Positions 31,970 through 44,420 of a stretch of DNA of 64,000 bases are shown here, one piece after another. Position 1 is the stretch's first letter, and every line of letters begins with the position of its first letter. The stretch comes from Isoetes taiwanensis (taxonomy: Eukaryota > Streptophyta > Lycopodiopsida > Isoetales > Isoetaceae): positions 363,907-427,906 of the forward strand of contig JAJEKV010000284.1 in the NCBI GenBank assembly GCA_021234155.1, given 5' to 3'. The notes beneath the pieces are model-generated. The model made no database searches, was not told where the DNA came from, and saw only the letters and a program-made list of their open reading frames with translations. A program made the position numbers and the translations under genes.

Positions 31970-32280
31970 CATTCAAAATGCTAAAAAAAAGGCCCCAGTG
32001 ATCATGCCCAAACATTGGACAAAATCCCAAATTGTGATGATGATGCCCAAGGAAAGGATAAGACCCCAAATGATGTTGATGATGGCAAAGGAAAGGACAA
32101 GACCCCACATGAAAAGGATGATGCCAAAGGAAAGGAAATTGTTCTTTATACTCGAGTCACTTGGAAAAACAAAATGGTCAAGATACTGCATGAATGCAAC
32201 AGAAAGGTAGTAAGAGAAGGGATTATTATTCTAGAAGATCCTATGAATGATGAAAGATTAGGGAAGGACAGGTTATGACA
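31970..32280 (+). pseudogene. Lys/Asp-rich segment with a Myb/SANT-like block
   Basis: One frame reads a repetitive charged tract (DDGKGKDKTPHEKDDAKGKE), then RVTWKNKMVKILHEC and VVREGIIILEDPMNDERLGK. The latter resembles the Myb/SANT-like domain often carried by transposon-associated plant proteins. It lies just upstream of the unknown protein remnant below and may or may not be part of the same element. Confidence 0.4.
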
Positions 32281-32579
32281 ATTGAGAGGAAAAGGGGCCA
32301 GGTAAACAAGAATGCCTTGCTTGTGTGAAGCAACTAGAAGTTGCAACTAGTATGGCATGGCTTAGGGACAGTATTGTACTAGAACTACACGTTTCCTATA
32401 GATGTAGAACCATTGTCACAGCGGGCCACACAATGTAGCAAGAGACCACTTCCAACTTTCAAACATTATCCCATCAAGAGGTGCAAGGCAGATTATGATT
32501 GTTCTCCTGAAGCTATGATGAATGTTATACCTAGAGGAGCATATTAGAGGAAATAAATGCATTGCTTCGGGAGATTGGA

Positions 32580-33045
32580 GTGGCCTCTATATCCTAGCCG
32601 AGTTTTAGCAGGCTATGGAACAAGAATTTCAAGCATGTGGCCATAGCAACTTCAAGCAACTTTACAAACTGCAATTTGTGTGCTAAATTGAAGGAGACTC
32701 TTGATAAGACTGTGCAACCAAGTCTAAGGGCTAAGGTAAGGGAACATATGAAGGACCATATGACTGATCAACTATGAAATATATCAACTTATTGGATGTG
32801 GAGGACCTTAATTATCTGCTATGGAACCCAATAACTATCTATGTATTATACATGACAAGATGGACCAGCAAAAGACTTGTCTTCCACAATTCGAGTACAT
32901 ACCAAAGTCATGTGAAAGATCATACCCTTTGTCAATGACTGGGGTTGCATGGGCAGTCTCAAACCTACTATGAGCATGTTTGTTTGGAGTTGTGGAGTGA
33001 TGGTCCAGATTTTCATATTGGGAGTATCATAAGGTGTTTGAGAAA
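32580..33045 (+). pseudogene. Remnant of the unrecognised repeat-encoded protein, copy 2
   Basis: Same ordered blocks as 4-572: RLWNKNFKHVAIATSS, the C-x2-C word FTNCNLCAKLKE, a basic RAKVREHMKDHM segment, HDKMDQ near 32850 in a shifted frame, and FHIGSIIRCLRN near 33015-33045. Multiple frameshifts and stops. Cut by the CACTA end at 33046. Confidence 0.5.
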
Positions 33046-33640
33046 CACTACAAAATCGAAGCCCTGTTACGACGTCTATTACGACGTCCAAACGTCGTTT
33101 GAGCGTCGATGAACGATGCCAAATCGTCGATGAACGACGCCTATTACGACGTCTAAACGTCGTTATGCGCGTCGAAACCGCGTCGTCTTAAAGCGACGAC
33201 TTGACGTCGTTCAACGTCGAGACGCACACTGCGGCCAGCGCGACCGCGCCAGCGCGGCCGCTGATGTGGCTGATGAGCTGGCGACATCGTTCAACGACAA
33301 AAAATACCGCGTTATTTGCCGGAGTTGCCGGGCATCAGTGATGGCGGGCGCGCCTAAATACGGCGTGGCGGTAATTGACGCCGGACGTATTGGGCGTCGT
33401 TCAACGGCGGGCGACCCGTAGCGTAACGCCGTTCAACGACGTGGGCGTGTGACCAGCTATCCATTCACGCGGCGGGTGGCCCCTTTGTCTCTTGGCGTGC
33501 ATACGGCGTGGCGACCCGTGGCTCCGCATGGCTAAGCGTCGTTTAACCACGTCGCTACGCGTGGCGACAATACACGAGGCAACCATGCGGAACTGCGTCG
33601 TTAAGCGGCGATGACGAATTCGAGAAAAAATAAATATTTA
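33046..33640. mobile_element. CACTA transposon left end with CG-rich subterminal repeats
   Basis: Begins CACTACAAAATCGAAGCCC, a typical CACTA terminus, directly inside the repeat protein remnant. About 550 bp of ACGACGTC/AACGTCGTT words in both orientations follow (ATTACGACGTC at 33072 and 33140; GTCGTTCAACG repeatedly to about 33440). The opposite TAGTG end was not found. The segment gives way to AT-rich sequence near 33630. Confidence 0.6.
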
Positions 33641-33704
33641 TTTAATATTATTTATTAATATTAAATAATAAATAATATTAATATTAACAATAATATTAGT
33701 AGTA
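33641..33704. repeat. AT-rich simple repeat
   Basis: Imperfect AATATTA/AATAAT repeats immediately before the Helitron insertion. Confidence 0.8.
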
Positions 33705-35286
33705 CTAGTAATGGTGCCCAGCGTTGCTGGGCATAAGTTGGAAATCTGTGTGAACGAAAACCTATTTCCCCTTCCTTTTTCCTTTTGCTCTATTCCGCAT
33801 TTCCCTTCTCCCTCGTTTCTCTACACACTTTCTTTTTTCCTTTTCTTTTTTTTTCTTTTTTTTTTCCTACACATCTTCTTTTTTCCCTTCTTTCTTTTTT
33901 CCCTTTTTACCCCCCTTTTCCCTTCACTTCCCTTTCTAATTTCCGTTTTCCCTTCCCTTTTTTTTTTTCTGACGGATTTTTTCTCTTCCCTTTTCATCAT
34001 TTCCCTACCATTTCCTTTTTCCCCTTCCTTTTTCTTTTCTTTTTCACTTTCCCTTTCCCTTTCCCTTTCCCTTTTCCATGTCCTTTTTTCGTCTCTTTTC
34101 CCCACCTTTTCATGTGCACTTTTTCTTTCTTTTCCCATCCTCTTCCTCTTTATCCCTTGCCCTTTTCCGCTTCTCTTTTCTCATTTCCCTCTCCCATTTT
34201 TCTCGTGCCCATTTTTCCTTACCTCCCCCCCCATTTCCTTCATTTTTTCCTCTTTCCTTTCCCTTCCTTTTCATTCTTTAGCCACCTTTCGGCTTTTCTC
34301 GGGCCCTTTTTTCCCTTTTTCTTTCTCCCTTCTTTTGCTTTTCTCTTTCCCTATCTCTTCCTCTTTCCCATTTCCTTTTCTCTACCCTTATTCGTTTCCG
34401 TTTTTCCACCTTTTCCCACCCTCTCCTCCTTTTCCCTTTTCACTTTTCCCTTTTCCCATTTCTCTTGCTCTTTTTCCCCTTTCCTCCTCTTTCTCTCTTC
34501 CCTTTTTTCTTGTGCCCTTTTCCCCTTTCCTCTTCGTCTTTTTCAATTCCTTGCTACTCCTATTCCCCATTCCCCCTCCCTTTTTCCTCCTTTACCGACC
34601 CTTTCCCTCGTTTCCTTTTCTAGGCCTTTTTTCTTTTTCCTTTTCCTTTTCATAGTGGACTTTTCCTTTCATTTTATCCTTTCGATCCTTTCCTTTTCTC
34701 TTTTCCTTGTGCCTTTTTACCTTTCCCTTCACCCTTTCTCCCTTCCTTTCCTTTTTCCCATACCCTTCCCACATTGTTTCTCTTTTTTTTTTTCTATGCC
34801 CGTTTTCTATTTCCCCCCACCCTTTCCCTCTTCCCCTTTTCTTTTCCATGTCTTTTTCACTTCCTTTTTCCCTTTCTCAATCCTTTTCCTCGTTTCTTTT
34901 TTCCTTTCCCCTTCCCTTTTCTCATTTCCCTCTTCCCTTTTGTCTAATGCCTTTTTCAGGTTCCATTTCCCCTTTTGCCCCTCCCTTTTTTTCTTTACCT
35001 TTCACCTTTTTCCATGCCCATTTCCCTTCCTTCTCATGTTCCCTCTTTTTCCTGCCCTTTTCCTCCTTTTTTCCCAACCTTACACTCCATTTCTTTTTCT
35101 CGGTGCCTTTTCCTTCCCTTTCCCCTTCTCTTTTCCTTCCCATACCATTTTCCCTTCCCTTTTATTCTTTTCTCACCTTCCCCCTTTCTCCTTTTTCCCA
35201 TGCTCTTTTCCCTTTCCTTTTCCCATGCTCTTTTTTTCCTTCCTTTTCCCATTCTTGACCCTTTTCCCTCTCTTTCCCTTTCTCTA
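33705..35286 (-). mobile_element. Polypyrimidine Helitron, 5' part lost
   Basis: Minus orientation. 3' end: hairpin GCCCAGCAACGCTGGGC (33732-33716) and CTAG (33708-33705), flanked by A at 33704. The interior matches the Helitron at 13053-15238, for example CTTTTGCTCTATTCCGCATT. Its 5' end is missing: the chromovirus LTR starts at 35287 and polypyrimidine does not resume after that element. Confidence 0.75.
33770..35286. repeat. 1.5-kb polypyrimidine tract, second copy
   Basis: Nearly pure C/T on the plus strand. It shares non-trivial words with 13186-15117 (CACCTTTTCATGTGC, CCATCCTCTTCCTCTTTATC), so the two tracts are homologous rather than independent slippage products. Confidence 0.95.
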
Positions 35287-36897
35287 TGTGGCGTTCGGAG
35301 GAATATAAGCTATAATCACATTATATTCTGGACCGGAAATCACCATACAAATCTACCTAGGTAGCCTTGTATGCCTTAGAAAGTGGCAAAGGGGTGCACA
35401 TCTAAGTTAATTACTTAACTTAGATAACCTTAGGATAAGACCCATTTCCACATGGCCTTATCCTGTGGGGGGGCTACCACGGCCTAACCTAGTGGTGCCC
35501 ATGGCATCCTATGTGGACCCACATCTATATTAGCTATAACCCCTAACCCTAAACCTCTTTCACGACCCTTTTGAACTCATCTAAGTGCGAAACCCGTTTG
35601 AGCATGTCGTTCGTCATACCCTAGCCTGGGCGGCAGCCCACGGGAGTGCGTGTGATCGTTGAGGAGCAAGTCTTGAACCTCGTCAAGGAGCATGGGGCGC
35701 CCGAGGGATGGGAGGAAGCGGAGGAGGTAGGTTAATACAGGAATTCATGTTAGTTCATCACGGAAGTTAGCATTCGAGATGGGTTAGTATTATTATCTAG
35801 TGTAGAGCCACCCTAGAACCTTTGTTGAACATCTTGAACCCCCTAATCAAGGAACCTAGCGATAGTTAGATATGTATGATTAGGTTAAGATGTTCATATG
35901 ATGTTCTTCATGATGATTATGTGATGTGGTTGATCATGTTGTTCCTCTTGTGTGTTGGGAGGGGAGAGACCTGGGGCCATATGTGGTATGCTCCTAGTGT
36001 AGATCATAGTTCCTATTAATTGCGGCTGTGCACATAGGAACCCAGGGCTATGGGAGCTATGATGTGACTGAGCCACCACACAGCGGGGCTAGAGGCAAGA
36101 TGGAGGATGGATCCTGCCCAGTGGGAGCCGAGGGGGATCCCGCAGTGGAGCTAGGCTTATGGTGGGTCACCCGTGTGGGCGAGCATGGGTCCGAACACCT
36201 CCTGAGGCAATGGTATCAGCCACGCCTCTCAAGAGTTGCAAGTGTAAAAGCTTGGCTCTTGTTTTAGGGGGTTCGGTTGGAATGCAGATCGTGTGCCGAC
36301 CACGATTCTCTAGTCGCCAGAGTGGAGCCTCTAGACCACAGGAGGGAGATGCAACCCTTCCCTACCTCGTCCGGACGGGGAGATGCAACCTGGGTAGTCC
36401 CATTGGGTGATGCCATGGGATTCACGTGCTCCGGAAAGGTTAGGAATCATGTCCGCAGCCTGATCTAGCCCATACGCAAAGTATGCCGCTGGGAGGGGCG
36501 GATGGAGTGGTCAACCCTAGCCATTGTCTTATGCGGCCCGCCATTGTTATGATTGATGCTGCTCTATCTTTGAGGCCTATCGGTCGATTAGACTTCCTTC
36601 GATGGTCCGGGCAGGGTAGGACCTCTCATTTTATGGCATATGATTATGTTCTTTGCATCTATGGATGTGGGATTGAGCTACCCTTCGAGGTAGTATGTAT
36701 GTATTATTGTATTGCTAGTTATGCGTGTTTATGCTTGTGATAGGAGCCCATAGGAAAGGCGTGCGAACACCTTAAGTATCCTTCCCGCCTTCTGAGCTCG
36801 AGGTCTGGGATAGTGAGAACTGTGTCGATTTGTTGAGCGGACGGGGATTTCTTAGAGTGTCTGGCCGGTAGATCTACTTAGCGGGGAGGCGTCCACA
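35287..36897 (+). mobile_element. Chromovirus 5' LTR (about 1.6 kb)
   Basis: Collinear with 46603-48205: both start TGTG(G)CG, share CCTAGGTAGCCTTGTATGCC and AACTTAGATAACCTTAGGAT blocks, and end GGCGTC(C/TA)ACA. The two copies differ by many substitutions and indels, indicating an old insertion. Confidence 0.8.
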
Positions 36898-39800
36898 ATG
36901 TGCTCGAGCAATGTTCTTGGTTGACGGGGAACTACTTATGACCATAACCATGAAAAGTAGTCTAACAAGCCTATAGGAGGTGTAGAAATAAATATTTCCA
37001 CCATCGAACGAAAAAAGGGGAAAAATTTTTTTCTCCTAGGTAGTGGAGTGAGGGATTTAGGCTAAGTGTTAGGCGAGAAGGAATGATAAGTCAATTCATC
37101 TTCTAGTAAATTTGGATTGGAAAATTATGCATCGTATCCAAATTTCACTAACAAAATGTAGATTAGAAGAATCATACCAATGGAGATTTGGTGAAAAAAT
37201 GGCGCCAAATCCATAATTAGCACCTCAAACCACTAGAAAATTGAAAATCTTAGGTATATCTGATTTTTTTATGTGAGATTAATACATATCTTAATAATTA
37301 AATAATTACTAAATATGGTGTAATTAATAAGGGAGGCTATAATAAATAGGTTAATAATGGTGGGAGAATATTCCTAAGGGACCCTCCTTTTTAAATCTCG
37401 ACACCTCATTCTCTCTCTCCAACCCTTCACCTTCACCTCTCTTGATCAGCCTTCGTCACCCATTTCTTGAACCCATCCAACATATAGCGCGGACAAAGCA
37501 AACCCTCTGAGGAAGCTGGCCCTAGGCCCCACCTCTCCTCCATGGCCTTGAGCGTGAAACCCCGTCAAGAAAGGTCCCCGAACACCCGGTAGAAGCCCGG
37601 GGACGAGGAGTTCCCAGCCGGCCCAGCGAGACCTTCCATGATGCGAGAGCCCCGGCCTTGGTTCGTCATCGGGAGGCACTTCGGAAAAGCAGGATGAATC
37701 CCGTCACGCGGGGCCCTCGGAGACAGGAGTGGAAAAACGGGTTGAAGAAGCAGGTGGAAAGCGACACACCACAGAAGCCGGGACCCAGTTGCCCAAGAAG
37801 AAGGGTAAGAAGGTTCTTGGTGGCAGGAAAAAGCAGCAAGGAGGAAAGAGAGAGGCGGGGGAGGGGCAGGAGGCGAGAGGCACAAAGAAGAGCGGCCAGG
37901 CCTCGCGGCAGAGTGCGTTGACAGAGCCGTGAGGAAGTGCAAGAGGAGGGAGGCGGCGAAAGAGGAGGAGGGGAAGAAGGAGGAGACCGGCGAGGGAGGC
38001 CACCGACCTAAGTGGCGGAACCACCTAGGTGGTGAGCCACCAAGGTGGTTAAGAGGCGGGTGGCGATCGTTAGCCTTGAAGGAGGACCACTCACAGAGCC
38101 AGAAGATGGCATGACCGGCAATACCTTGATCGATGGATTTGGGCGAGCATAATGATTGATCTTGCCGCCCAAAATATGCGGCATGTGGAGGGGCAGGCCG
38201 AAAAGCGGCCAGCGAAGCCACCCCACCAAGGCGGAAAGCCTAAGAAGGTTCACCCATGGGCTAACTGTATGCCCAGGGTTTTTAGGAGATCAAGCACTTC
38301 AAATGTGCACAAATCTCCTCATAAGGAACACCCTTGGCGTCTCCTCTCGGGAGGGTCATCGCGGGGACGATTATAGGATCCAGGCTATAACGTCGGGTCG
38401 AAGGCAACGAAGGGGTATTTGCAGCTCTTTGAGGAAGAGGCTCACCGTGCCATCCAAGAAGAGAGTCACCCTTATGCCTAAGGACATTCACTTTTTGTAA
38501 ATTAATGCCCTTGCTAATTTTTTCCTTTGTTAAATATAAAATTTTGTTGTATATGTTTTCAAATTTTGTATAAAAAATTTGTTCGTAATTAGAAAAATTT
38601 TATTTAGTTTAAATTTAAAATTGAACCCAATTTAAGTAGAATTCTTAATTACCTAGAAATATCCTAGAGTTAATTGACTACAACAAATTTTTGCAAAAAA
38701 TCATCAAAAAGCAAAATTTTGGCCCTAGCCCAAATTGGGAGCCTAAGCAGCGTTCGTTAGAGCCTTGGAGAGGCCATCCGATTTAGGACTCACCCGTGGC
38801 CGTAAAACATGCCTTTAGATTGTTTGCTCAAAAAAGTTGCTAATTTGGCTTAGAATGCATGCTAAATTAGCCATGTTAGCATCTTTAAATTCCCAAAATG
38901 ACCAAAAATTGGCCCAAATAGGCGAAGCCCAGGGTGACGTTGCGCCAAAAACTATCTGCTGGCGTCGAGGCCATCCTTGTGGACTCACGGGTCCTTTGAC
39001 CCAAATTAGACCAATTTCGACCAAACAAAGCTGCCATGTAGTGTTTCTTGCTTTGCTTTGCTTAGACTTGCACTTCATGGTAGCTCATTGGACACCTATA
39101 GCCATAGAACCAAGGTCCTCCCCATCTCAGGAACCCTTTGCCACGAACGGGGTCAACCATAGTCTATAAAAAAGGGCCTCATTTGTCATTTCCTTCCGCG
39201 GAGGAAGGTGCTCTCGGCCAGGTTTGGCTGATCTTCGACTCCCTTCTTGATCCTTGCAAAGCCATTTTACGCACCCTTTTTGCTCCAATGGCCCATCAAG
39301 CTTTGTTAGATGGTACAATGCTGCAAGCCATATCCATCGACTTCTGCTTGACAAAGCCTTTCATGTTTTTGACATCTGTTTGATCTTCATGCCACCTTCA
39401 TCTAGAACACCATACTATCTGAATATCATGTGCCAATACGACCAGCGGGTCCTACCTTGGGAAGTTAGACTACCCCTAGGGGAGGAATTGGGTTTCTCTT
39501 GAGACACTCACCCAAGCCCGTGGAGTTGGGAGGATCCAAAAGGCAAAAAGCGGCTATGGGATAAGACTAGGACCATGCGGATTACATGACCGTAAGCATC
39601 ATAGAGCATATTTACCTTTCATCTCCAAACAGCCTTGCCCTCTTCATGCATTATAAGTCAATCAACAAAACGGGGAACCGGGTTCAGCCTTTAGACTTAG
39701 CTCCCTTGATGCGTGTATTAGGACCTGGTCGACATCCTCAACATAGAATCTTGCGGCATTATGAACACCATAGCCGCGACACCGGGGCACACCTATGTTG

Positions 39801-41000
39801 CGGATACCACGAGACTCTGAGCAACTGAGGGAGCAAAACCCAAGTGGGGAGATGGGGAGGCAACAAGAATGGAGAGGTACATGTCAAGGCGGGGCGGCGA
39901 CATCGGAAAACCCTTAGAGCCACGGTGCGGCATCCGACATTTCATCGTAGATAGTCGTCGAAGGAGAGGAGTACATATTAGCAAATGACATCCCTCAACT
40001 TGTCATCTTGCCGGGAAGAGGGCCTTGGGATCGGCCGAACTTCTAGGCATGATAGCACATGGGAAAAGTTGGACCTCATCGACTATTCATACGGAGATTC
40101 AAAGGGGAGATTGGCGGAGCGACATTCTTATCTTTGGGGAGACAATGTCGGACATCGACCTATACCGGCGGATAAAGGCAAATCTTTCAACAACAACAAC
40201 TGTCATTTCAAAGGAGGAATTCAGGAATCTGAGCAGGGGTTGTACAAACCGGGGAGGGCCCAAGCTCAAGCCCGAGAGAGCAGTTCGATGGGAGCATGAG
40301 GAAGGGTCAGTAAAATCAACGGACAATGCCAACAGCATGTGGAGAGACCCATGAAGACCTTATGGCGTGCCAATAGATATTTCACCCGGGCGGCTCAAAG
40401 GAAGGGCCATGGGATCCCGAGGAGCCGCGAGGAAGGGGCATGGCACTCGGCTACTATCTTCCAGCCCTTAGCCAGGGCAAATGGTATCTTCCACAAGGAG
40501 TTGATCCAAGGGGAAGAATGGGTGGCACTTCTCATAGCACTCTCGGGCTTTGGGTACCATGCCAAGATAGATTTGAATGGACCATGTCATCCTTCTCAAG
40601 AGATCCGGTGGCGCTCATTGCCTCGACTTAGCTAGGGGCCACCTCCCGAGGGATCGTCACTTTACGATAGTGGCGGCAGCTACTTTTGAACTTCCCGGTA
40701 GGCACGGCGTTGGACTCGAAGGGAGGATCGACAAGAACGAACATGGGCAAGGCCTAGATTCAAGAAATGTCAAGGAATTTCTTCAAGTCCATGAGGAAGC
40801 ACCATTAAAAATATTTTTTAAATTGGTTAAGTAAACTCCTTTTGAAAAATATTATCTTGTACTTTATAAAATGTACTTCTATATGTATTAACTTATTTAT
40901 GTCTTACCATGACTTGTAAGGTGGAATTCTCACATGATTTCTTTGGTATCTAACAACAAATTAAATGTGTCGAGAATGATTAATGTAACTAAATAACAAG
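36898..41000 (+). other. Chromovirus leader region without recognised genes
   Basis: About 4 kb between the 5' LTR and the first gag words, unusually long for a chromovirus. 37658-38110 encodes very basic Lys/Arg/Gly-rich stretches (for example KKGKKVLGGRKKQQGGKREA). A TATA-like TATAAAAAAGG lies near 39165. A nested insertion or a second fragment is possible but no ends were found. No standard PBS was seen after the LTR. Confidence 0.35.
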
Positions 41001-42660
41001 TATTTATGATTAATCCTTGCGACACCCAAAGAACTCATTTCGGGTTCCCAAAGGCCGGGGCCGACATCACCCGATGGATACCTAGGAACCTATTTGGATG
41101 TGTCGGGATGATAACAACGGCGATATGGCCGGGGGAAGCAATCAATGCAAAGGCTCGTCAGGATGAGGAACCCGGTCATCAGCTCATCCAACTGGGCCAC
41201 CCCATTGATGAATGCCCAGAATATCTTTGCACTGCTCCACCTCCTCAGCTACCTCAACAAGGCATTGAAGGAAGGTCCACGGCGGGGAGGGCGGATAATC
41301 CGAGGGGAATGTCGAGACGCAGGGAAAAGGAAAAGGGAAAGCAGAAGATCTCCAACTCCACCTAGCTCAGTTCATGAACTTGAGGATAGCCAGTCAGTGA
41401 TTCTTTCGAGAAAGTGAAATTAGATGCTTCCACAATTAGACCCAAGGAAAGAAATGACGCCTCTCGGAAAGAAGGTTAGAGTCACTATGAGCAATGTGGA
41501 AGACTAGGAAGTTGGGTGGGTTCTCGAGGAAAGGATAGGTGGGATTATGGAGGCCCGAAGCATGGCTTGGCGAAATGGAATTTGGCAACTCTATGGATGA
41601 GGACAAAGGACATGAGGAAGATTCTCGGCTAACCGATAGGACCAAAGCAAGAATTTGGTGGAAAAGGATATCTTTAAATCTAACAAGCTCAAAAGGAGCG
41701 ATTCTGATTCAAGACGTATGGCAGCTTTATAAGCACTATAATACTTGAATCGCTACACATGGCAGGATCAGTTCTATAGGTTGAACCAAGGCACATTATC
41801 GTTGGCAAAGTATCTGAGAGGAATTTATGCATTTCGGGGCTCCATGTTCTGCTTGAGTATGAAAGGCAAGCGGTTGATACCTATATTGAGGGTTGAACAA
41901 CAATATCAAAAGGCTAGTCCCGAGCAATCAACCCAAAGTCGTTCACGGCGAACAAAAGCCATAAGTTTGGAGGAAACACCATCAACTCAATGACGGTCGA
42001 CCTTGAGGTAAAGCTGAGGCGGTACCAGGGCAATACCGAGTAAGCAATCAGCATCTCGCCATCAGAGAAGATAGCTGGCATGAAAGACTCGGGTAAGACC
42101 TTTGGGGCCGTAGCCCGCATGAGAATGCATCGGGAGGCGGTGTGCTAAATATCTAAACCGGTTTGACAAAGGAGAAAAGCGAGTGTATTGAGAAGAAGCT
42201 TTTGTTTTAGGATGCTTCGGCGGAACCTTGAGAACACATGATGCCATTAGTGCCCATCATGCGAGGCGGCCTTGGCGAGAACTTATGGATTGGGATTCAC
42301 CAACTGACGTGGATGAGGCTGACGACCAGGCGCATGAGGCCGAGGACTTCATAGATGGTGAGTGCCACATTTGTGCAAACATTGAGTCGAGGTGATATTG
42401 AGGATCGTCCCGCGGTCATTCGGCTGATGGGATCATAGATAGTAATCCATATGTAGTCCTCATAGACGGGTAGTTCTCATAATTTTTTGCCTCTCTAGGC
42501 TAGCTGCCTAATGAAGAACAAAGGTATTGAAGTCTAAGCCAAGGCGGTTGCTATGGCAAGCGGCCATTCGACACACTAAGGGGAGGAGGATCCGCGTTTG
42601 ATATAGACCTTAGTGAGTAAGTGGCCGATGGGGGGCGAAGTCATCATAAATTGGAAGATA
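41000..42660 (+). pseudogene. Chromovirus gag remnant
   Basis: The best word is TWQDQFYRLNQGTLSLAKYL (about 41757-41815), a hallmark of plant gypsy gag, preceded by ARIWWKRISLN. Frames break every few dozen codons. No clean zinc knuckle is readable. Confidence 0.6.
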
Positions 42661-43790
42661 TGACCTTATAGTGGGCATGGAATTCTTAAAGCCATAAAGG
42701 CCATGATTGATTGTGACGCCAATGAAGTCCATGCCGTGCCGGACTGACACCAAATTCATTGTGAAAGGTAAAAGGCAGCTTCCTTCTATAGGTGTATTTC
42801 TTTTGAAACACCTAAGGAAAGTATAGAAAGAAATAAGGTGGATTATATTTTGAGGTTAGTGGCAATTGGGCCCAATAAAAGCGGGATGGGTGACCAAAGG
42901 AAATCGGTTGCCAAAGCGATAACAGGCTCATCCGAGTTTAAGGATGTATTCCGGGATGTCAAGGACTCTGCTTATAGGGGTGTAGAATGTGAGATCAGGT
43001 TAGCTCCGGATACTAAGCCCTACGGATGAAGCACCTTGAGGGATGGAGCACCCGGAGATTGATTGAACTCAGAAGCGGCTCGAGAATTGCTTGAGCTTGG
43101 GTTTATTAAACAAAAAGTGTCTCCTTTTGGAGCACCTATACTCTTTGTCAAGAAGAAAGATGGGAGCTTAAGAATGTGCATAGACTATAGCCCGACTCAA
43201 CAAGCGGACGATTAAGAACAAGTATGCATTGCAAGAGGTGAGATGATTTAATGGACCAGCTCAAGGGAACAGCGGTATTCTCAAAATTGACTTAAGATCG
43301 AGGGTACCATCAGGATAAGAATAAAAGGAAGAGGATATCCATAAGGGCCTTTAGAGCCTTGGTATGGTCACTTTGAGTTCTGATAATGCCCTTTAGTTGC
43401 ATCGAATGCTCCGGCAACCTTTATAAGCCTCATGAGCGACATCTTGAGGGGATTTCTTGGATGAGTTTGTCATTGTCTTCTTCGGCGACATCTAATAATC
43501 TGACAAATCTATTGAAGAGCATTGATCAGCATTTGAGGAAAGTGTTGGAAGTTGAAGGCATGCATCGGTTGTATAGGAAACTCTCAAATGCCACTTTACT
43601 CGAAAGAGTGGAATATTTGGGCCATGTAACATCGGAAGGATTTCCCTGCGGACCAAAGCTAAGATTGAGGCAATAATAGTTGATTGGCGGCTCAAAGAAA
43701 TGTAGCGAAGTAAAGCTTTCTCGGGTTGGCGGGATATTATAGAAAGTTAAGTGAAGGACTTTGCTAAGTGGGCATCCTTTGTCGGACCTC
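42661..43790 (+). pseudogene. Chromovirus protease and reverse transcriptase remnant
   Basis: A protease-like LIDC.ANEVHAV lies near 42705-42740. Then FKDVFRDVKDSAYRGVECEI (about 42930-42990) and RT words [20 protein letters not shown] plus CIDY (about 43115-43190), NAPATFISLM (about 43405-43440), FVIVFFGDI (palm, mutated; about 43465) and EYLGHVTSEGF (about 43612-43645). Many stops and shifts. Confidence 0.75.
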
Positions 43791-44420
43791 ACTAAAGGCC
43801 AAGGTGAAAGATTGGGCTAGCCATTGGTTAGAGAAAGTCCAAATTTCCTTTGAGAAGCTCAAGGAGGCCTTGACGCATGACACGGTGCTTCGTTCTTCTA
43901 GATCGAGTAAAGATAAGTTGGTAGCTTACGGATGCAAGCAAGATAGCAGCGGCGGGTCTTGATGCAAGAAGGAAGAGTAGTGCGCCTACGACTCCAAGAA
44001 GATGAAGCGACCCGAGAACAGCGCTACCCAACCCATGATGGGAGCTGCTTAGCCATTGTCGAGGGCATTAAGGATATGGAGGCATTATTTTCTTTGGGAA
44101 GAAAGTTTGATTAAATCACGATCACGAGGCCTCGGTATCTTTCATAACCACTCCTCAACCTAAGGCAAAAGGAGGTGGATGGAATTCCTTGAGGAGTATG
44201 ATTTTGATATAGTATACAAGCCCGGCAAGCTTAATGTTGTGGCGGATGCTCTCTCTAGGAGGCCTTTTGGAACAGAGCGCATTATGTCGATTTCCACTCT
44301 TTAGGTGAGTTTGGTAAGAAGATTGAGGAGACCCTGCCATCCGGATGTTGATTTCAAGGAGGTATGGGAAAGCCTTTCTAGGGAGGCTAGAGCGGATAAG
44401 GAGCGGGGAGGCCTTCAAGC
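43791..44420 (+). pseudogene. Chromovirus RNase H remnant
   Basis: FEKLKEALTHDTVLRSS (about 43848-43900) starts the region. Then [20 protein letters not shown] plus [10 protein letters not shown] appear around 44190-44275, the conserved RNase H end. Frames are interrupted. Confidence 0.7.

Noticed and set aside
33711-35308. Long Phe/Pro/Ser-rich ORFs of 314 and 507 codons
   Set aside because: Same polypyrimidine artefact in the second Helitron copy.
37565-38221. 218-codon minus-strand ORF in the chromovirus leader
   Set aside because: Antisense to basic gag-like stretches, GC-rich, with no recognisable domain.
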